Assembly (NCBI RefSeq): GCF_030816855.1
Contig: NZ_JAUSYK010000001.1
Coordinates: forward strand, 2,170,001 to 2,234,000
Reading direction: 5' to 3'
DNA length: 64,000 nucleotides
Source: Arthrobacter sp. B3I4
GTDB taxonomy: Bacteria; Actinomycetota; Actinomycetes; Actinomycetales; Micrococcaceae
In this document: piece after piece, positions 1-9,290 of the stretch
Numbering within the stretch: the first letter of the stretch is position 1
Layout of the letters: every line of letters begins with the position of its first letter
Translations under genes and position numbers: made by a program
The notes under the pieces: generated by a model
Database searches by the model: none
The model's input: the letters and a program-made list of their open reading frames with translations, nothing else
What the model was told of the DNA's origin: nothing

Positions 1-84
1 CCGGCTACCGTGCCGCCCTGGCAGGGCTCTCGGGAAACTGACGGCGTAGGCGGGGCTATGAGGACGCGGCGGCCGGGAGTGGGG

Positions 85-978
85 ATGACTGGGTTCGCCA
101 GCATGCCGCCCATAGCGTCCGGCGAGCCGGCACGCAGCGAACTCGAAGTCCTGCAGGAGATTCACGGGCTGTTGGCGGGGGAGCCCTTCGCCCTGCTGAC
201 CGGCGCTGGATTGAGCACCGACTCGGGGATCCCGGACTACCGCGGCCCGGGCGCGGCGCCCCGGGCACCGATGACGTACCAGGAGTTCATTGGCGCGCCG
301 GAGAACCGCCGGCGTTACTGGGCCCGCAACCACATCGGCTGGTCGCACCTGCGCCGGGCCGACCCCAACGACGGCCACCTGGCCGCCGCGCGGCTGGAAC
401 AGCGCGGGCTCCTCACCGGCCTGATCACCCAGAACGTGGACCGGCTGCATGAAGATGCCGGCAGCGTCAACGTGGTGGACCTGCACGGACGTTTTGACCG
501 GGTCGCGTGCCTTTCCTGCCATCGACGTTACAGCCGGTCGCTGCTGGCCGGCGTGTTGGAGGAACTCAACCCGAACTTTTTGGCCGAGGCTCTCTCCGCG
601 GGCGTCGTGGAGGTGGCGCCCGACGCCGACGCGACCGTGGAGGACGCGGAACTGATTGAGACGTTCGTGGTGGCGAACTGCCCTGCCTGCGGCGGCACGC
701 TCAAGCCCGACTTCGTCTACTTCGGGGAGAACGTCCCCAAGGATCGGGTGGAACGCTCCTACGCGATGGTGGACGCTGCGGCTGCTCTGCTGGTGGCCGG
801 TTCGTCCCTGACGGTGATGAGCGGGCTGCGGTTTGTCCGGCACGCAAACAAGCAGGGCAAGCCCGTGGTGATCATCAACCGCGGCCAGACCCGCGGCGAC
901 GACCTCGCGACCATCAAACTTGAGGCAGGCGTCAGCGAATCCCTGACCTGGCTGGCGGCGGAACTCCCGAGCCTCTGA
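85..978 (+). CDS. Sir2-family NAD-dependent protein deacylase
   Basis: Removes acyl groups from lysine using NAD+ and acts in the cytoplasm. Visible motifs are GAGLSTDSGIPDYRG (residues 40-54), TQNVDRLH (115-122), the catalytic His in VDLHG (about 134), and two zinc Cys pairs, CLSC (142-145) and CPAC (199-202). The order matches the SIRT4-like class II bacterial sirtuins, and about 297 residues is normal. The ATG at 85 is preferred because gggag lies upstream and family similarity begins shortly after; in-frame starts at 10 and 58 are possible. The substrate is unknown. It stands alone upstream of tRNA-Val. Confidence 0.9.
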   Translation: MTGFASMPPIASGEPARSELEVLQEIHGLLAGEPFALLTGAGLSTDSGIPDYRGPGAAPRAPMTYQEFIGAPENRRRYWARNHIGWSHLRRADPNDGHLAAARLEQRGLLTGLITQNVDRLHEDAGSVNVVDLHGRFDRVACLSCHRRYSRSLLAGVLEELNPNFLAEALSAGVVEVAPDADATVEDAELIETFVVANCPACGGTLKPDFVYFGENVPKDRVERSYAMVDAAAALLVAGSSLTVMSGLRFVRHANKQGKPVVIINRGQTRGDDLATIKLEAGVSESLTWLAAELPSL

Positions 979-1125
979 GCCGGGGTTTGGACGGGCTTCT
1001 GAGCGGAGTCTCTGAGCCGGCCGCGCAGCGCCCGGACCGGCGTCCGGCGATTGGCGTTTCCCGGGTCGGTTCCGGTAGAGTCATTGTTCGTTGGTTGACG
1101 CATTGAAGTGCGGAAACAACGCTTT

Positions 1126-1201
1126 GGGTCTTTAGCTCAGCTGGTAGAGCGCCACGTTTACACCGTGGATGTCATCGGTTCGATCCCGGTAGGACCCACC
1201 A
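1126..1201 (+). tRNA. tRNA-Val (anticodon TAC)
   Basis: A complete cloverleaf. The acceptor strands gggtctt and aggaccc pair, the anticodon stem ccacg/cgtgg encloses the loop tttacac with anticodon TAC, and the T arm carries ggttcgatccc. The CCA end is encoded at 1199-1201. A strong terminator follows directly. Confidence 0.96.
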
Positions 1202-1206
1202 GGAAT

Positions 1207-1250
1207 AACCCCGTTGCAGCAGGCACCGCGCCCGTCGCAGCGGGGTTTTT
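1207..1250 (+). terminator. Intrinsic terminator after tRNA-Val
   Basis: The arms aaccccgttgc and gcagcgggg pair imperfectly and are followed by a five-T run. The position, 6 nt past the tRNA CCA, fits a dedicated tRNA terminator. Confidence 0.75.
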
Positions 1251-1381
1251 GCATGTCAGTATGGGTGAGGCCGCGGGATTGCGTGCTGGTGATTTAACGC
1301 CGGCGATTTACCTTCCGGTGATTGCGCCGTTGACTGACGTGATCGGTCCCGAGAGGTGGCCTGAGTTGACCAGCACGTTCC

Positions 1382-3604
1382 TTAGGCGGCGGGGGAGAGG
1401 TAGTGGTGCCAGTCGGGGAAGGGGTCTTCGGGCAGGGGTAGGTCTGCGCCGGGGCCAGAGTCAGGGGGCGGGTCGAATTCGATATCCGGTTCCCAGACCG
1501 GCCGCGGACCGGCGCCGGGACCAAGACCTGGGTCCGGCGGAAGGTGGGGTTCGAAGTCCGGTTCCCCACCCGGCGGCAGGCCGGCATCGAGGTCCGGTTC
1601 CCCACCCGGCGGCAGGCCGGCATCGAGGTCCGGTTCCCCACCCGGCGGCAGGCCGGCATCGAGATCCGGTTCCCCACCCGGCGGCAGGCCGGCATCGGGT
1701 TCCGGTTCCCAGCCCAGTGGCAGGCTGGACCCGAACGGCACGTCTATTGCCAGAATGTCGTCCGGCAGTCGGGGTGGTTCCCAGTCCTGGTGTTCGCTTG
1801 GGTAGGTGCGGCCTGTTGGGGACGTCCAGCCGGGCGGGTGGTCTCTACTGGCTCCGGTGGGTGTCCAGGCGGTGGTGTGTTTGAGGCGGTGGTGTTTACG
1901 GCAGGCCTGGCCCAGGTTGGCGATCCCTGTGGTGCCGCCGTCGGCCCAGGCCAGCAGGTGGTCGGTTTCGTTATCCAGCGACGCGTTGTTACAGCCCGGG
2001 AACGAGCACTTCGCGTCCCGCAGCCGCAGCCACTGCCGCAGGGCTTTGCTTGGCCGGTAGCTTTTCCGGCCGATCTCCAACGGCGCCCCGTCCCGCGGAT
2101 CGACCAGCACCCGGTACATCGCGTCGGTGCCGTCGGCGACGAGCCGGCGGGCCATCGACGGCGGGATCGGGCCGTACCCGTCCAGCATCGCTGGTTCCTC
2201 CGTGACCCCCAGCAGCGACAGCACCGGTACGGTGACCAGCACCTGCGCCCGCGGCAACCGCACATCCCCCGACAACCCAGCCCCTCTAACGCCGGAAGCG
2301 GCCGACCCGGAAGCGGAACCGGTGCTGCCGGACCATGAAGCGCCGGTGCCGATCTCGCTGCTGTCGCCGCTGCCGTCGCGGTGGCCGGCGGTAGCCACGG
2401 TGGGGAGTTCGCTGCCGCTGCCGTCGCGGTGGCCGGCGGTAGCCACGGTGGGGAGTTCGGTGCCGATACCGGAAGATGAGCCGGTGGTGCGGGGAGCGCT
2501 CGACCCGGAAGTGCAACTGGTGCTGCCGAGCTCTGAAGTGCCCCCGGTGATCTCGCCGGTGAGGAGCAGGCCCGCGGTGACGTCCGCGCGCAGCTGCGTC
2601 AGGTTCCGTCCCTCGGCCGGGCCTTGCAGGGCCCGGGCCGTGGCGGTGGTCCGTTCCCAGATCCCCGCCGCGGTGTCCGCGGGCAGATACGTGTTGTACC
2701 AGGCCATCCCGTCACTGTCGGGCAGGAATTCCACCCGCCGGTCCTGCACACCCCTGGCATGCCGGGCCTCAATGCTGACCGGGTGGTGCCGCTCCCGCCA
2801 CGTCCGGGCCTTCGCACGGAACCGGCCCGGCACCAGCTCCCCCGCCGGGCAGCCCCTCGCCGGGTCCGGGACCTCCAGGTCCGGGAAGTACGGGGCCAAA
2901 AAGTGCGCCTCCAGCGCCGCAGCGCCCGCCCGGTCCAGGTTCACGGTCTCATCGACCATGATCCGGGCATGCTGCCACGAAATCTGCCCGGCCTGCAACG
3001 CCCCCAGCGTCAACGGCAACGCCGTCGTCAACGCCACCGCCTGGCAAATCAGCGCGTCGGCGGAGCGTTCACTGACCGTCAACACACACGCAAGCTCCGC
3101 GACCATCGACATCCGATGCACCGTGCGCTGCTGCGGGGCCGACACCGGCGGCATCAACGCCTCCGACACCCCGAGGTACTCCGCAGTCAGCCGGGTCTTC
3201 ACCGCCGCGAACTGCCCCTCCAACCGCGCCAGCCCGGTCAAACCATCCAGACACCCATCCGCCGCCTCACGCAACGGATCCTCAACAAAAACAGCACCCT
3301 CGCTAGCCTCAGAACCGGCCTCAGGCACAGAACCAGCAGCAGCCAGGGGCCCGGCCCCAGGCGCGGCGCCGGCAGCAGCCAGGGGGCCGGCGTCGCGGGA
3401 AGAACCGGCATCGGGCACGAGCTCACCGACCACGACACCGCCGCCGGCCAGGGAGCCGGTTTCAGTCGAGGAATCAGCGTTGAGTGGTTCGCAGTCCTCC
3501 AGCCCCACGCCCACCGAAGCAGCAAACGCCGTAACCGACGCAAGAAGCGCCGCCACCGCCGACCTGCTCTCCGCACTCAAAGCCACTCCGCTTCTCATAC
3601 CCAA
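1382..3604 (-). CDS. DUF222 (13E12 repeat family) HNH endonuclease
   Basis: A 740-residue protein of the 13E12/DUF222 family, which is multicopy in many actinobacteria. The N-terminal part is Ala-rich with GAGPLAAAG-type repeats, the middle is DUF222, and an HNH nuclease follows: CSFPGCNN, then TDHLLAWADGG, then CRKHHRLKH. The C-terminus is an acidic Pro/Gly tail made of 12-residue repeats (EPDLDAGLPPGG). A 16-residue repeat lies between DUF222 and HNH. The HNH residues suggest DNA cleavage, but the family's biological role is not established. The start region has a degenerate copy about 140 bp upstream. No operon partner is visible. Confidence 0.88.
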   Translation of the reverse strand: MGMRSGVALSAESRSAVAALLASVTAFAASVGVGLEDCEPLNADSSTETGSLAGGGVVVGELVPDAGSSRDAGPLAAAGAAPGAGPLAAAGSVPEAGSEASEGAVFVEDPLREAADGCLDGLTGLARLEGQFAAVKTRLTAEYLGVSEALMPPVSAPQQRTVHRMSMVAELACVLTVSERSADALICQAVALTTALPLTLGALQAGQISWQHARIMVDETVNLDRAGAAALEAHFLAPYFPDLEVPDPARGCPAGELVPGRFRAKARTWRERHHPVSIEARHARGVQDRRVEFLPDSDGMAWYNTYLPADTAAGIWERTTATARALQGPAEGRNLTQLRADVTAGLLLTGEITGGTSELGSTSCTSGSSAPRTTGSSSGIGTELPTVATAGHRDGSGSELPTVATAGHRDGSGDSSEIGTGASWSGSTGSASGSAASGVRGAGLSGDVRLPRAQVLVTVPVLSLLGVTEEPAMLDGYGPIPPSMARRLVADGTDAMYRVLVDPRDGAPLEIGRKSYRPSKALRQWLRLRDAKCSFPGCNNASLDNETDHLLAWADGGTTGIANLGQACRKHHRLKHTTAWTPTGASRDHPPGWTSPTGRTYPSEHQDWEPPRLPDDILAIDVPFGSSLPLGWEPEPDAGLPPGGEPDLDAGLPPGGEPDLDAGLPPGGEPDLDAGLPPGGEPDFEPHLPPDPGLGPGAGPRPVWEPDIEFDPPPDSGPGADLPLPEDPFPDWHHYLSPAA
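1559..1702 (-). repeat. 36-bp in-frame tandem repeat, about four copies
   Basis: Near-identical 36-bp units encode the C-terminal EPDLDAGLPPGG repeats of the HNH gene. The unit length is a multiple of three, so copy changes keep the frame. Copies differ by only a few bases, which suggests recent expansion. Confidence 0.9.
2366..2459 (-). repeat. 48-bp in-frame direct repeat, two copies
   Basis: Two adjacent 48-bp units encode SELPTVATAGHRDGSG-like segments in the linker between the DUF222 and HNH parts. They keep the reading frame. Confidence 0.85.
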
Positions 3605-3703
3605 AGCCTAAAAGCAGGGTCTGACAATAAAGACGGAACGATGCCCACCGACCGAGCAGAAACCGCAGCAGAGGCGGCGGATGTAGCCAGTGACGCGACA
3701 AGC

Positions 3704-3775
3704 GTCGTCCCCGCCGCCGCACTCAAAGCCACACCGCTTCTCATACTCAAACCCTATGTACGGGCACTGACAATA
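3704..3775 (-). pseudogene. Relic copy of the DUF222/HNH gene start
   Basis: About 70 bp repeats the start region of the neighbouring HNH gene (around 3560-3625). Both share gcactcaaagccac followed by ccgcttctcata, and both end in a ctgacaat block. On the minus strand the relic reads GFEYEKRCGFECGG where the intact copy reads GFGYEKRSGFECGE. No open gene follows. It looks like the stump of a lost paralogue or a local duplication. Confidence 0.6.
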
Positions 3776-3910
3776 TTTGGGGGTACCGGGTCCGGGGCAC
3801 CGGGTCCAGGGGCACCGGCACAGCGCCGCAACCGATTGAGGGGCCGCAAGAGTGTCGCTCAGGTGCCCAGCGAGGGGAATCTCACGGTTGCTTAAAACGC
3901 GCATCGGGCA

Positions 3911-4231
3911 ATGTCGGTACCTCTCCGTACTGTCTCTCGCATGGAACATGTTGTGGTGAAAACGGCTCCGGACGGGCAGCCAGTAGCGGTCGTTCGCGGT
4001 GGCCGGGAATGGCTGATTGGGGCAGAACCGGTCCGCTGGTTCGAGCGCGTTAGGTGGTGGGAGGCTGAGCGCCGGATGCCGAAGGGGTTGAGTCGCGTGG
4101 ACGTCGAGGTGTGGCAGGTCCAGGCCAGGCTCGGCCGGAACGCCGGATCCGCGCTCACCACCATGGAAATCGTCCGGGACGGACTCGGCGGAGGATGGCG
4201 GCTCAGGGAGGCGGTGGCCGATGCGGCGTAG
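3911..4231 (+). CDS. DUF6504 family protein
   Basis: A small soluble protein of 106 residues. The pattern of a short beta-rich N-terminus (VAVVRGGREWLIG), then VRWWE, then VDVEVWQVQA resembles DUF6504 proteins of actinobacteria, whose function is unknown. ATG 3911 or ATG 3941 (MEHVVVK) could be the start; similarity begins near the second. It lies alone between the HNH gene relic and the GntR regulator. Confidence 0.65.
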   Translation: MSVPLRTVSRMEHVVVKTAPDGQPVAVVRGGREWLIGAEPVRWFERVRWWEAERRMPKGLSRVDVEVWQVQARLGRNAGSALTTMEIVRDGLGGGWRLREAVADAA

Positions 4232-4282
4232 CCCACCGCCCGGGCAAACAGTCCCGAACAACAAAAGGCTGGGCCAATGGAA

Positions 4283-4327
4283 AAGCCTTCCACCGCGACT
4301 ATTGGGGGATGCCGCGGTGGAAGGCTT
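4283..4327 (-). terminator. Perfect 15-bp stem-loop, probable terminator
   Basis: The arm aagccttccaccgcg pairs perfectly with 4313-4327 across a 15-nt loop. Read on the minus strand the stem is followed by tttt, so it most likely ends the GntR transcript; read on the plus strand no T-run follows. Confidence 0.6.
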
Positions 4328-4498
4328 GCAAAAAATATACCCGAATTGCGACGAAATGTGAAACTCATTGCGGTTGAATTAGCCCATCGTCGGGACTTAA
4401 TGCTTCCGCCATGCAACTTTCTACCGCCGGCATCCCGTCCGGGCTCCGCCGGCCGGACGCCTGCATCCCGCCGGCATCCCGCCTGGGCTAGGCCTTCG

Positions 4499-5242
4499 CT
4501 AGGAGGAACGGCGGACCGGAATGAAGACCCGCGGCTCGTCCTTCCAGGTCGGCTCCATCTCGGCGATGGTCTGGCGCATGATGTTGCTCGATGCCTCTCG
4601 GGCAGCCGTTCCGTCGCCGGCCGCTATCGCCTCCGCCACGTCGACGTGCCACTGCAGGGCCGAGGTCCCGGGGTGGTCCGGCATCAGGCCGTGGACGGTG
4701 CGCCCGGTCAGCGTCTCCGCCACCTGGCCCACCATGTTCGCGAACATCTCGTTTCCGGAGCCCGTCAGCAGCAGGGAGTGGAAGCAAATGTCCAGCTCCA
4801 GGAACCGGGGCATGTCCCCAGCCACGCCCGCTTCCCGCAAGGCATGCGAGACTTCCACCAGCTCGGTGCGGAGGTCATCGGGGGCATTGCGGGCAGCCAG
4901 TTCCGCGGCCACCGGCTCGACGGCGGTGCGCAGCTCGGCCAAGGAGCGCAGCTGGGCGCCGCGGCCCTCGCCAGCGAGCCGCCAGCGGATCACCAGCGGA
5001 TCAAACGGGTTCCACCGGCTGGCCGGCAGCACCCGAATGCCTACCCGCTTGGTGGTCTCAACCAGGCCAAGGGACTGCAGCACGCGCACCGCCTCACGGA
5101 CCACCGAACGGGAAACCTTCAGCTCGTCTTCGAGGTGCTCGGCCAGCATGACGTGCCCGGCGGGGAGCTCGCCGGTGATAATACGCGTTCCCAGATGCTC
5201 GATGGCCCTGGTATGAAGGCTGGTTGGCATAGTCGTAAGCAT
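4499..5242 (-). CDS. FadR/GntR-family transcriptional regulator (FCD domain)
   Basis: A DNA-binding regulator of 247 residues. Residues 1-75 form the winged helix of GntR proteins (LEDELKVSRSVVREAVRVLQ, then LGLVETTKRVG). The rest is an all-helical FCD ligand domain with ELDICFHSLLLTGSGN. It is transcribed divergently from gnd across a 210-bp gap, so gluconate or another acidic sugar may be its effector and gnd its target; this is inference from position. An alternative start is the ATG at 5230. A 15-bp hairpin sits 170 bp downstream. Confidence 0.88.
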   Translation of the reverse strand: MLTTMPTSLHTRAIEHLGTRIITGELPAGHVMLAEHLEDELKVSRSVVREAVRVLQSLGLVETTKRVGIRVLPASRWNPFDPLVIRWRLAGEGRGAQLRSLAELRTAVEPVAAELAARNAPDDLRTELVEVSHALREAGVAGDMPRFLELDICFHSLLLTGSGNEMFANMVGQVAETLTGRTVHGLMPDHPGTSALQWHVDVAEAIAAGDGTAAREASSNIMRQTIAEMEPTWKDEPRVFIPVRRSS

Positions 5243-5456
5243 AGTGGCGCGCGCCGCATCACGGCGGGCACCGGCGCATGGGCCGCGGAAATCATAGACT
5301 GTTGGGACGCCCGGTATTCCGTCACGTGGTCGCTGCTATCGTGCAGTGCCCGGACCTACATATGGTTTACCGACAGCCACTGTCCCGCACGATGCGTGTT
5401 CCGCTGTACGTGCGGGACGAACTGCACTCGTTGCACGGAAATGAATTGGAGTTTTG

Positions 5457-6893
5457 ATGTCAGCACACATCGGTGTCACCGGCCTTGCGGTGATGGGGGC
5501 CAACCTCGCCCGCAACCTGGCCAGGAACGGCTTCACCGTTGCCCTGCACAACCGGTCGGTGGAGAAAACCGACGCGCTGCTGGAAAAGCACGGCAACGAC
5601 GGCGACTTCATCCGCACGGAAACCCTGCAGGAGCTGGTGGACTCGCTGGAGAAGCCGCGCCGCGTGCTGATCATGGTCAAGGCCGGCAAGCCGGTGGACT
5701 CGGTGATTGAGCAGCTGGAGCCGCTCCTGGAGCCCGGCGACATCATCATCGACGCCGGCAACTCACACTACGAGGACACCCGGCGCCGGGAAGCAGCCTT
5801 GGCCAAGAAGGACCTCCATTTCGTCGGCATCGGCGTCTCCGGCGGCGAGGAAGGTGCCCTCAACGGGCCCTCAATCATGCCCGGCGGCTCGAAGGAGTCC
5901 TACCAGGCGCTCGGCCCGCTGCTGGAAAAAATCTCCGCACACGTCGACGGCCAGCCGTGCTGCGCCTGGATCGGCACCGACGGCGCCGGCCACTTCGTCA
6001 AAATGGTGCACAACGGCATCGAGTACGCCGACATGCAGGTCATCGGGGAAGCCTTCGATCTGCTGCGCTCCGGCGCCGGGATCGAGCCGGCGGAGCAGTC
6101 CAAGATCTTTGCCGAATGGAACAAGGGCGAGCTCGCCTCCTTCCTGATCGAGATCTCCGCGGAAGTCCTTGGCCATGTGGACGCGAAGACCGGCAAGCCG
6201 TTCGTCGACGTCGTGGTGGATGCAGCCGGCCAGAAGGGCACCGGCCGCTGGACCGTCATCTCCGCGCTCGAGCTGGGCTCGCCGACGTCGGGGATCGCCG
6301 AGTCTGTCTTCGCCCGGGCACTGTCATCGCAGACGGCGCAGCGCAAGCTGGCGCAGGAACTGCTCGCCGGCGGCGAAGCCGCCGTCGAGGTCCCCGAAAC
6401 CTTTGTCGAGGACGTCCGGCAGGCGCTGTATGCCTCCAAGCTCGTCTCCTACGCCCAGGGCCTGGACATGCTGACCTCCGCAGCCACGGAATACGGCTGG
6501 GACCTCAAACTCGATGAGATCGCCTCGCTGTGGCGCGGCGGCTGCATCATTCGCGCCGAGCTGCTCAAGGAGATCACTAAGGCCTACGCCGCGGCGGAGA
6601 AGCCGGCCAACCTGCTTTTCGCCCCGGCGTTCACCCAGGCGATCGCCGAAGTCCTGCCGGCCTGGCGCCGCGTGGTGGCCACTGCCGTGCAGCTTGGCAT
6701 CCCGGTGCCGGTGTTCTCCTCCTCGCTGGCCTACTACGACGGCCTGCGCCGCAAGCGCCTGCCCGCGGCCGTCATCCAGGGCCAGCGCGACCTGTTCGGC
6801 GCGCACACCTACGGCCGCGTCGACACCGAGGGCACTTTCCACACTCTCTGGGGCGAGGACAAGTCCGAGATCAGCGCTGTGGATACGCACTAG
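5457..6893 (+). CDS. gnd: 6-phosphogluconate dehydrogenase (decarboxylating)
   Basis: Oxidises 6-phosphogluconate to ribulose 5-phosphate and CO2 with NADP+ in the pentose phosphate pathway. The Rossmann motif GLAVMGANLARNLA is at the N-terminus; HFVKMVHNGIEY carries the catalytic Lys, and QKGTGRWTV is the family signature. At 478 residues it matches the long, decarboxylating form. The ATG at 5457 is preceded by ggag; a TTG codon directly before it is not needed. It is divergent from the GntR gene and followed by a strong terminator. Confidence 0.97.
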   Translation: MSAHIGVTGLAVMGANLARNLARNGFTVALHNRSVEKTDALLEKHGNDGDFIRTETLQELVDSLEKPRRVLIMVKAGKPVDSVIEQLEPLLEPGDIIIDAGNSHYEDTRRREAALAKKDLHFVGIGVSGGEEGALNGPSIMPGGSKESYQALGPLLEKISAHVDGQPCCAWIGTDGAGHFVKMVHNGIEYADMQVIGEAFDLLRSGAGIEPAEQSKIFAEWNKGELASFLIEISAEVLGHVDAKTGKPFVDVVVDAAGQKGTGRWTVISALELGSPTSGIAESVFARALSSQTAQRKLAQELLAGGEAAVEVPETFVEDVRQALYASKLVSYAQGLDMLTSAATEYGWDLKLDEIASLWRGGCIIRAELLKEITKAYAAAEKPANLLFAPAFTQAIAEVLPAWRRVVATAVQLGIPVPVFSSSLAYYDGLRRKRLPAAVIQGQRDLFGAHTYGRVDTEGTFHTLWGEDKSEISAVDTH

Positions 6894-6909
6894 TCCCCGG
6901 ACGAACGGC

Positions 6910-6952
6910 AACGGCCGGTGCTCCCGTTTCTCGGTGGCACCGGCCGTTCTTG
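6910..6952 (+). terminator. Intrinsic terminator after gnd
   Basis: The arms acggccggtgc and gcaccggccgt pair, followed by ttcttgttt. It lies 17 nt past the gnd stop codon. Confidence 0.85.
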
Positions 6953-7004
6953 TTTCCCGGCATACCCGGCAGGGTCTAGCCGCAGGGGACCTGTTCGGTG
7001 CGGC

Positions 7005-7589
7005 CTAGATGCGGTATTCGATCAGGTACTCGGCCGGATCGACGGCGGGCTTGGTTTCCCGCCGGGCATCACGGTGGCGGCAGGTGGCCGGCACTCCGGT
7101 CAGGATCGACTCGGCCGGGGCGTCCTTCACCACGACGGCGTTGGCACCGATGGCGCTGTCCCGCCCGATCGTGATGGGACCCAGGACCTTGGCGCCGGCG
7201 CCGATGACCACACGGTCTTCGATGGTGGGGTGGCGCTTGATCTTCGCCAGTGAGCGGCCGCCCAGGGTGACGCCGTGGTAGAGCATGACGTCCTCGCCGA
7301 TTTCGGCGGTCTCGCCGATGACCACGCCCATGCCGTGGTCGATGAAGAACCGGCGGCCGATAGTGGCGCCGGGGTGGATCTCGATGCCGGTCATGAAGCG
7401 GGCGAGCTGGGAGATTAAACGCGCCGGGAAGCGCAGCGAAGGGTTCTGCCACAGCCGGTGCGTCAGACGGTGCGCCCAGATTGCGTGTAGGCCGGAGTAG
7501 GCAAAGAAGTTTTCAAAAGAGCCCCGCGCCGCCGGGTCGTGCGACCGGGCGGCGTCGAGGTCTTCCTTCAGTCTTGCGAAGAAGCTCAC
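7005..7589 (-). CDS. cysE: Serine O-acetyltransferase
   Basis: Transfers acetyl from acetyl-CoA to serine, making O-acetylserine for cysteine synthesis. Left-handed beta-helix hexapeptides are clear ([16 protein letters not shown], then [13 protein letters not shown]), with the HGVTLGG loop. The chosen start is GTG 7589 with aaagg upstream, giving 194 residues ([15 protein letters not shown]), the usual length of the short Gram-positive form. It is the second gene of a cysK-cysE operon with a 34-nt gap, so substrate supply and use are co-expressed. Confidence 0.95.
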   Translation of the reverse strand: MSFFARLKEDLDAARSHDPAARGSFENFFAYSGLHAIWAHRLTHRLWQNPSLRFPARLISQLARFMTGIEIHPGATIGRRFFIDHGMGVVIGETAEIGEDVMLYHGVTLGGRSLAKIKRHPTIEDRVVIGAGAKVLGPITIGRDSAIGANAVVVKDAPAESILTGVPATCRHRDARRETKPAVDPAEYLIEYRI

Positions 7590-7623
7590 TAAGACCTTTC
7601 TAACGAATTGTGGAGAGCCGGAC

Positions 7624-8559
7624 TCAGCCGCGGATGTCGTCGTACAGCACGGTGGAGATGTAGCGCTCCCCGAAGTCGCAGACGACGGCAACAATCAGTT
7701 TACCGGCGTTCTCCGGGCGCTTGGCGAGCTCCAGGGCGCCCCAGACGATCGCGCCGGAGGAGATGCCGCCCAGGATGCCTTCCTTGGCGCCCAGGTCCCG
7801 TGCCACGCGGACCGAGTCCTCCAGGGTGGCGTCCAGGACCTCGTCGTAGATGTTGGTGTCCAGGATTTCGGGAACGAAGTTCGCGCCGAGCCCCTGGATC
7901 TTGTGCGGGCCCGGGGCGCCGCCGTTGAGGATGGCCGAATCCTTGGGCTCGACGGCGACGATCTGCACGTCAGGCTTGCGTTCCTTGAGTACCTGGCCCA
8001 CACCGGTGATGGTGCCTCCAGTGCCGATGCCGGAGACGAAGATGTCCACCTTGCCGTCGGTGTCGGACCAGATTTCCTCCGCCGTGGTCCGGCGGTGCAC
8101 CTCGGGGTTTGCCTCGTTGGCGAACTGCTGTGCCCAGATGGAGTTCTCCGTGTTGGCGACGATCTCCTGCGCCTTCTCCACCGCGCCGCGCATGCCCTCG
8201 GAACCGGGGGTCAGCACGATCTCGGCGCCGTAGGCACGCAGCATGACCCGGCGTTCCGTGGACATGGTCTCCGGCATGGTGAGGATGACCTTGTACCCGC
8301 GGGCCGCGCCAACCATGGCCAGGGCGATCCCGGTGTTGCCCGAGGTTCCCTCGACTATGGTCCCGCCGGGCTTTAGTGCGCCCGACTTCTCCGCGGCGTC
8401 GACAATGGCCACGCCGATACGGTCCTTGACGCTGTTGGCCGGGTTGTAGAACTCCAGCTTGACCGCCACGGTGGCGTCCAGGCCCTCGCTCAGCCGGTTG
8501 AGCCGGACCAGCGGGGTGCCGCCGACCAGCTGGGTAACATCGTCATAGATTCGTGCCAT
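7624..8559 (-). CDS. cysK: O-acetylserine sulfhydrylase (cysteine synthase A)
   Basis: PLP enzyme that makes cysteine from O-acetylserine and sulfide. The PLP lysine is K45 in [11 protein letters not shown]; the substrate and phosphate loop GTSGNTG is at 71-77, with [10 protein letters not shown] further on. At 311 residues it has the standard length. It is the first gene of the operon with cysE, which encodes the enzyme that makes its substrate and commonly forms a complex with it. Confidence 0.97.
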   Translation of the reverse strand: MARIYDDVTQLVGGTPLVRLNRLSEGLDATVAVKLEFYNPANSVKDRIGVAIVDAAEKSGALKPGGTIVEGTSGNTGIALAMVGAARGYKVILTMPETMSTERRVMLRAYGAEIVLTPGSEGMRGAVEKAQEIVANTENSIWAQQFANEANPEVHRRTTAEEIWSDTDGKVDIFVSGIGTGGTITGVGQVLKERKPDVQIVAVEPKDSAILNGGAPGPHKIQGLGANFVPEILDTNIYDEVLDATLEDSVRVARDLGAKEGILGGISSGAIVWGALELAKRPENAGKLIVAVVCDFGERYISTVLYDDIRG

Positions 8560-8626
8560 GGGTATAGGTGCCTATCTGTGAAGAGGAAATTCTAACGTCA
8601 GCTTAACGAGGGCGGTTTCTGCCCGG

Positions 8627-9169
8627 TTAAGCTTTGAGCCACTCGGAGTAATGTTTCCGGGCTTTCGCGAGCTTGGGGTTGATAATCACCTGACAGTAGC
8701 CCTGTTCCGGGTACTTGGCGTAGTAGTCCTGGTGGAAGTCCTCGGCCACATAGAACTCCGGCAACCGGCTGACCTCGGTGACGATCGGATCCGCCCACAG
8801 AGACTGGTTGCGCTCGATCGCCTCCTCGAACAGGATCTTTTCCTCGGTGGTCTCGTAGAACATCGAAGAGCGGTACTGCGTGCCGACGTCGTAGCCCTGC
8901 CGGTTCAGCGTGGTGGGGTCGTGCAGGGCAAAGAACATGTCCAGGATGACCTCGGCCGGGATCACGGCCTCGTCGAAGCTCACCGCCACCACTTCTGCGT
9001 GTCCGGTGGTCCCGGAGCAGACCGAGTAGTAGTCAGGGTTGCGGTCATGGCCTCCGGTGTAGCCGGACACAACCGAGCTGACGCCCCTGGTCTTCTGGTA
9101 AACGGCGTCGAGGCACCAAAAGCAGCCTCCGCCGAGCACGAAAGTTCGCTGAGTTTGTTCAATGCTCAT
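8627..9169 (-). CDS. msrA: Peptide-methionine (S)-S-oxide reductase
   Basis: Repairs oxidised methionine. The catalytic motif GCFWC is at residues 15-19 (C16 catalytic), followed by GYTGG, the GHAEVV block and HDPTTLNRQGYDVGTQYRS. It has 180 residues. The start ATG 9169 is flanked by a partial direct repeat: attgaacaaac occurs just before the ATG and again in codons 3-6. No clear Shine-Dalgarno sequence is present between them. Confidence 0.96.
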   Translation of the reverse strand: MSIEQTQRTFVLGGGCFWCLDAVYQKTRGVSSVVSGYTGGHDRNPDYYSVCSGTTGHAEVVAVSFDEAVIPAEVILDMFFALHDPTTLNRQGYDVGTQYRSSMFYETTEEKILFEEAIERNQSLWADPIVTEVSRLPEFYVAEDFHQDYYAKYPEQGYCQVIINPKLAKARKHYSEWLKA

Positions 9170-9290
9170 GGTTTGTTCAATGGATGAAGCGCCCGGATCA
9201 TTCCCGAAGCCGCCATTTGCCCCATGTCTTTCGGCTACAGGGGACTCCCGGCCGGGCCGCGGGGGCGGCCGATAGGGTAAAAATGAGGGT

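Noticed and set aside
1559..1702. Regular 36-bp repeats that could suggest a CRISPR array
   Set aside because: There are no spacers; the repeats are contiguous and encode 12-residue units in frame inside the HNH gene.
9155..9185. Short direct repeat around the msrA start as a regulatory site
   Set aside because: The repeated attgaacaaac block is short and half of it is coding; there is no further support for regulation.
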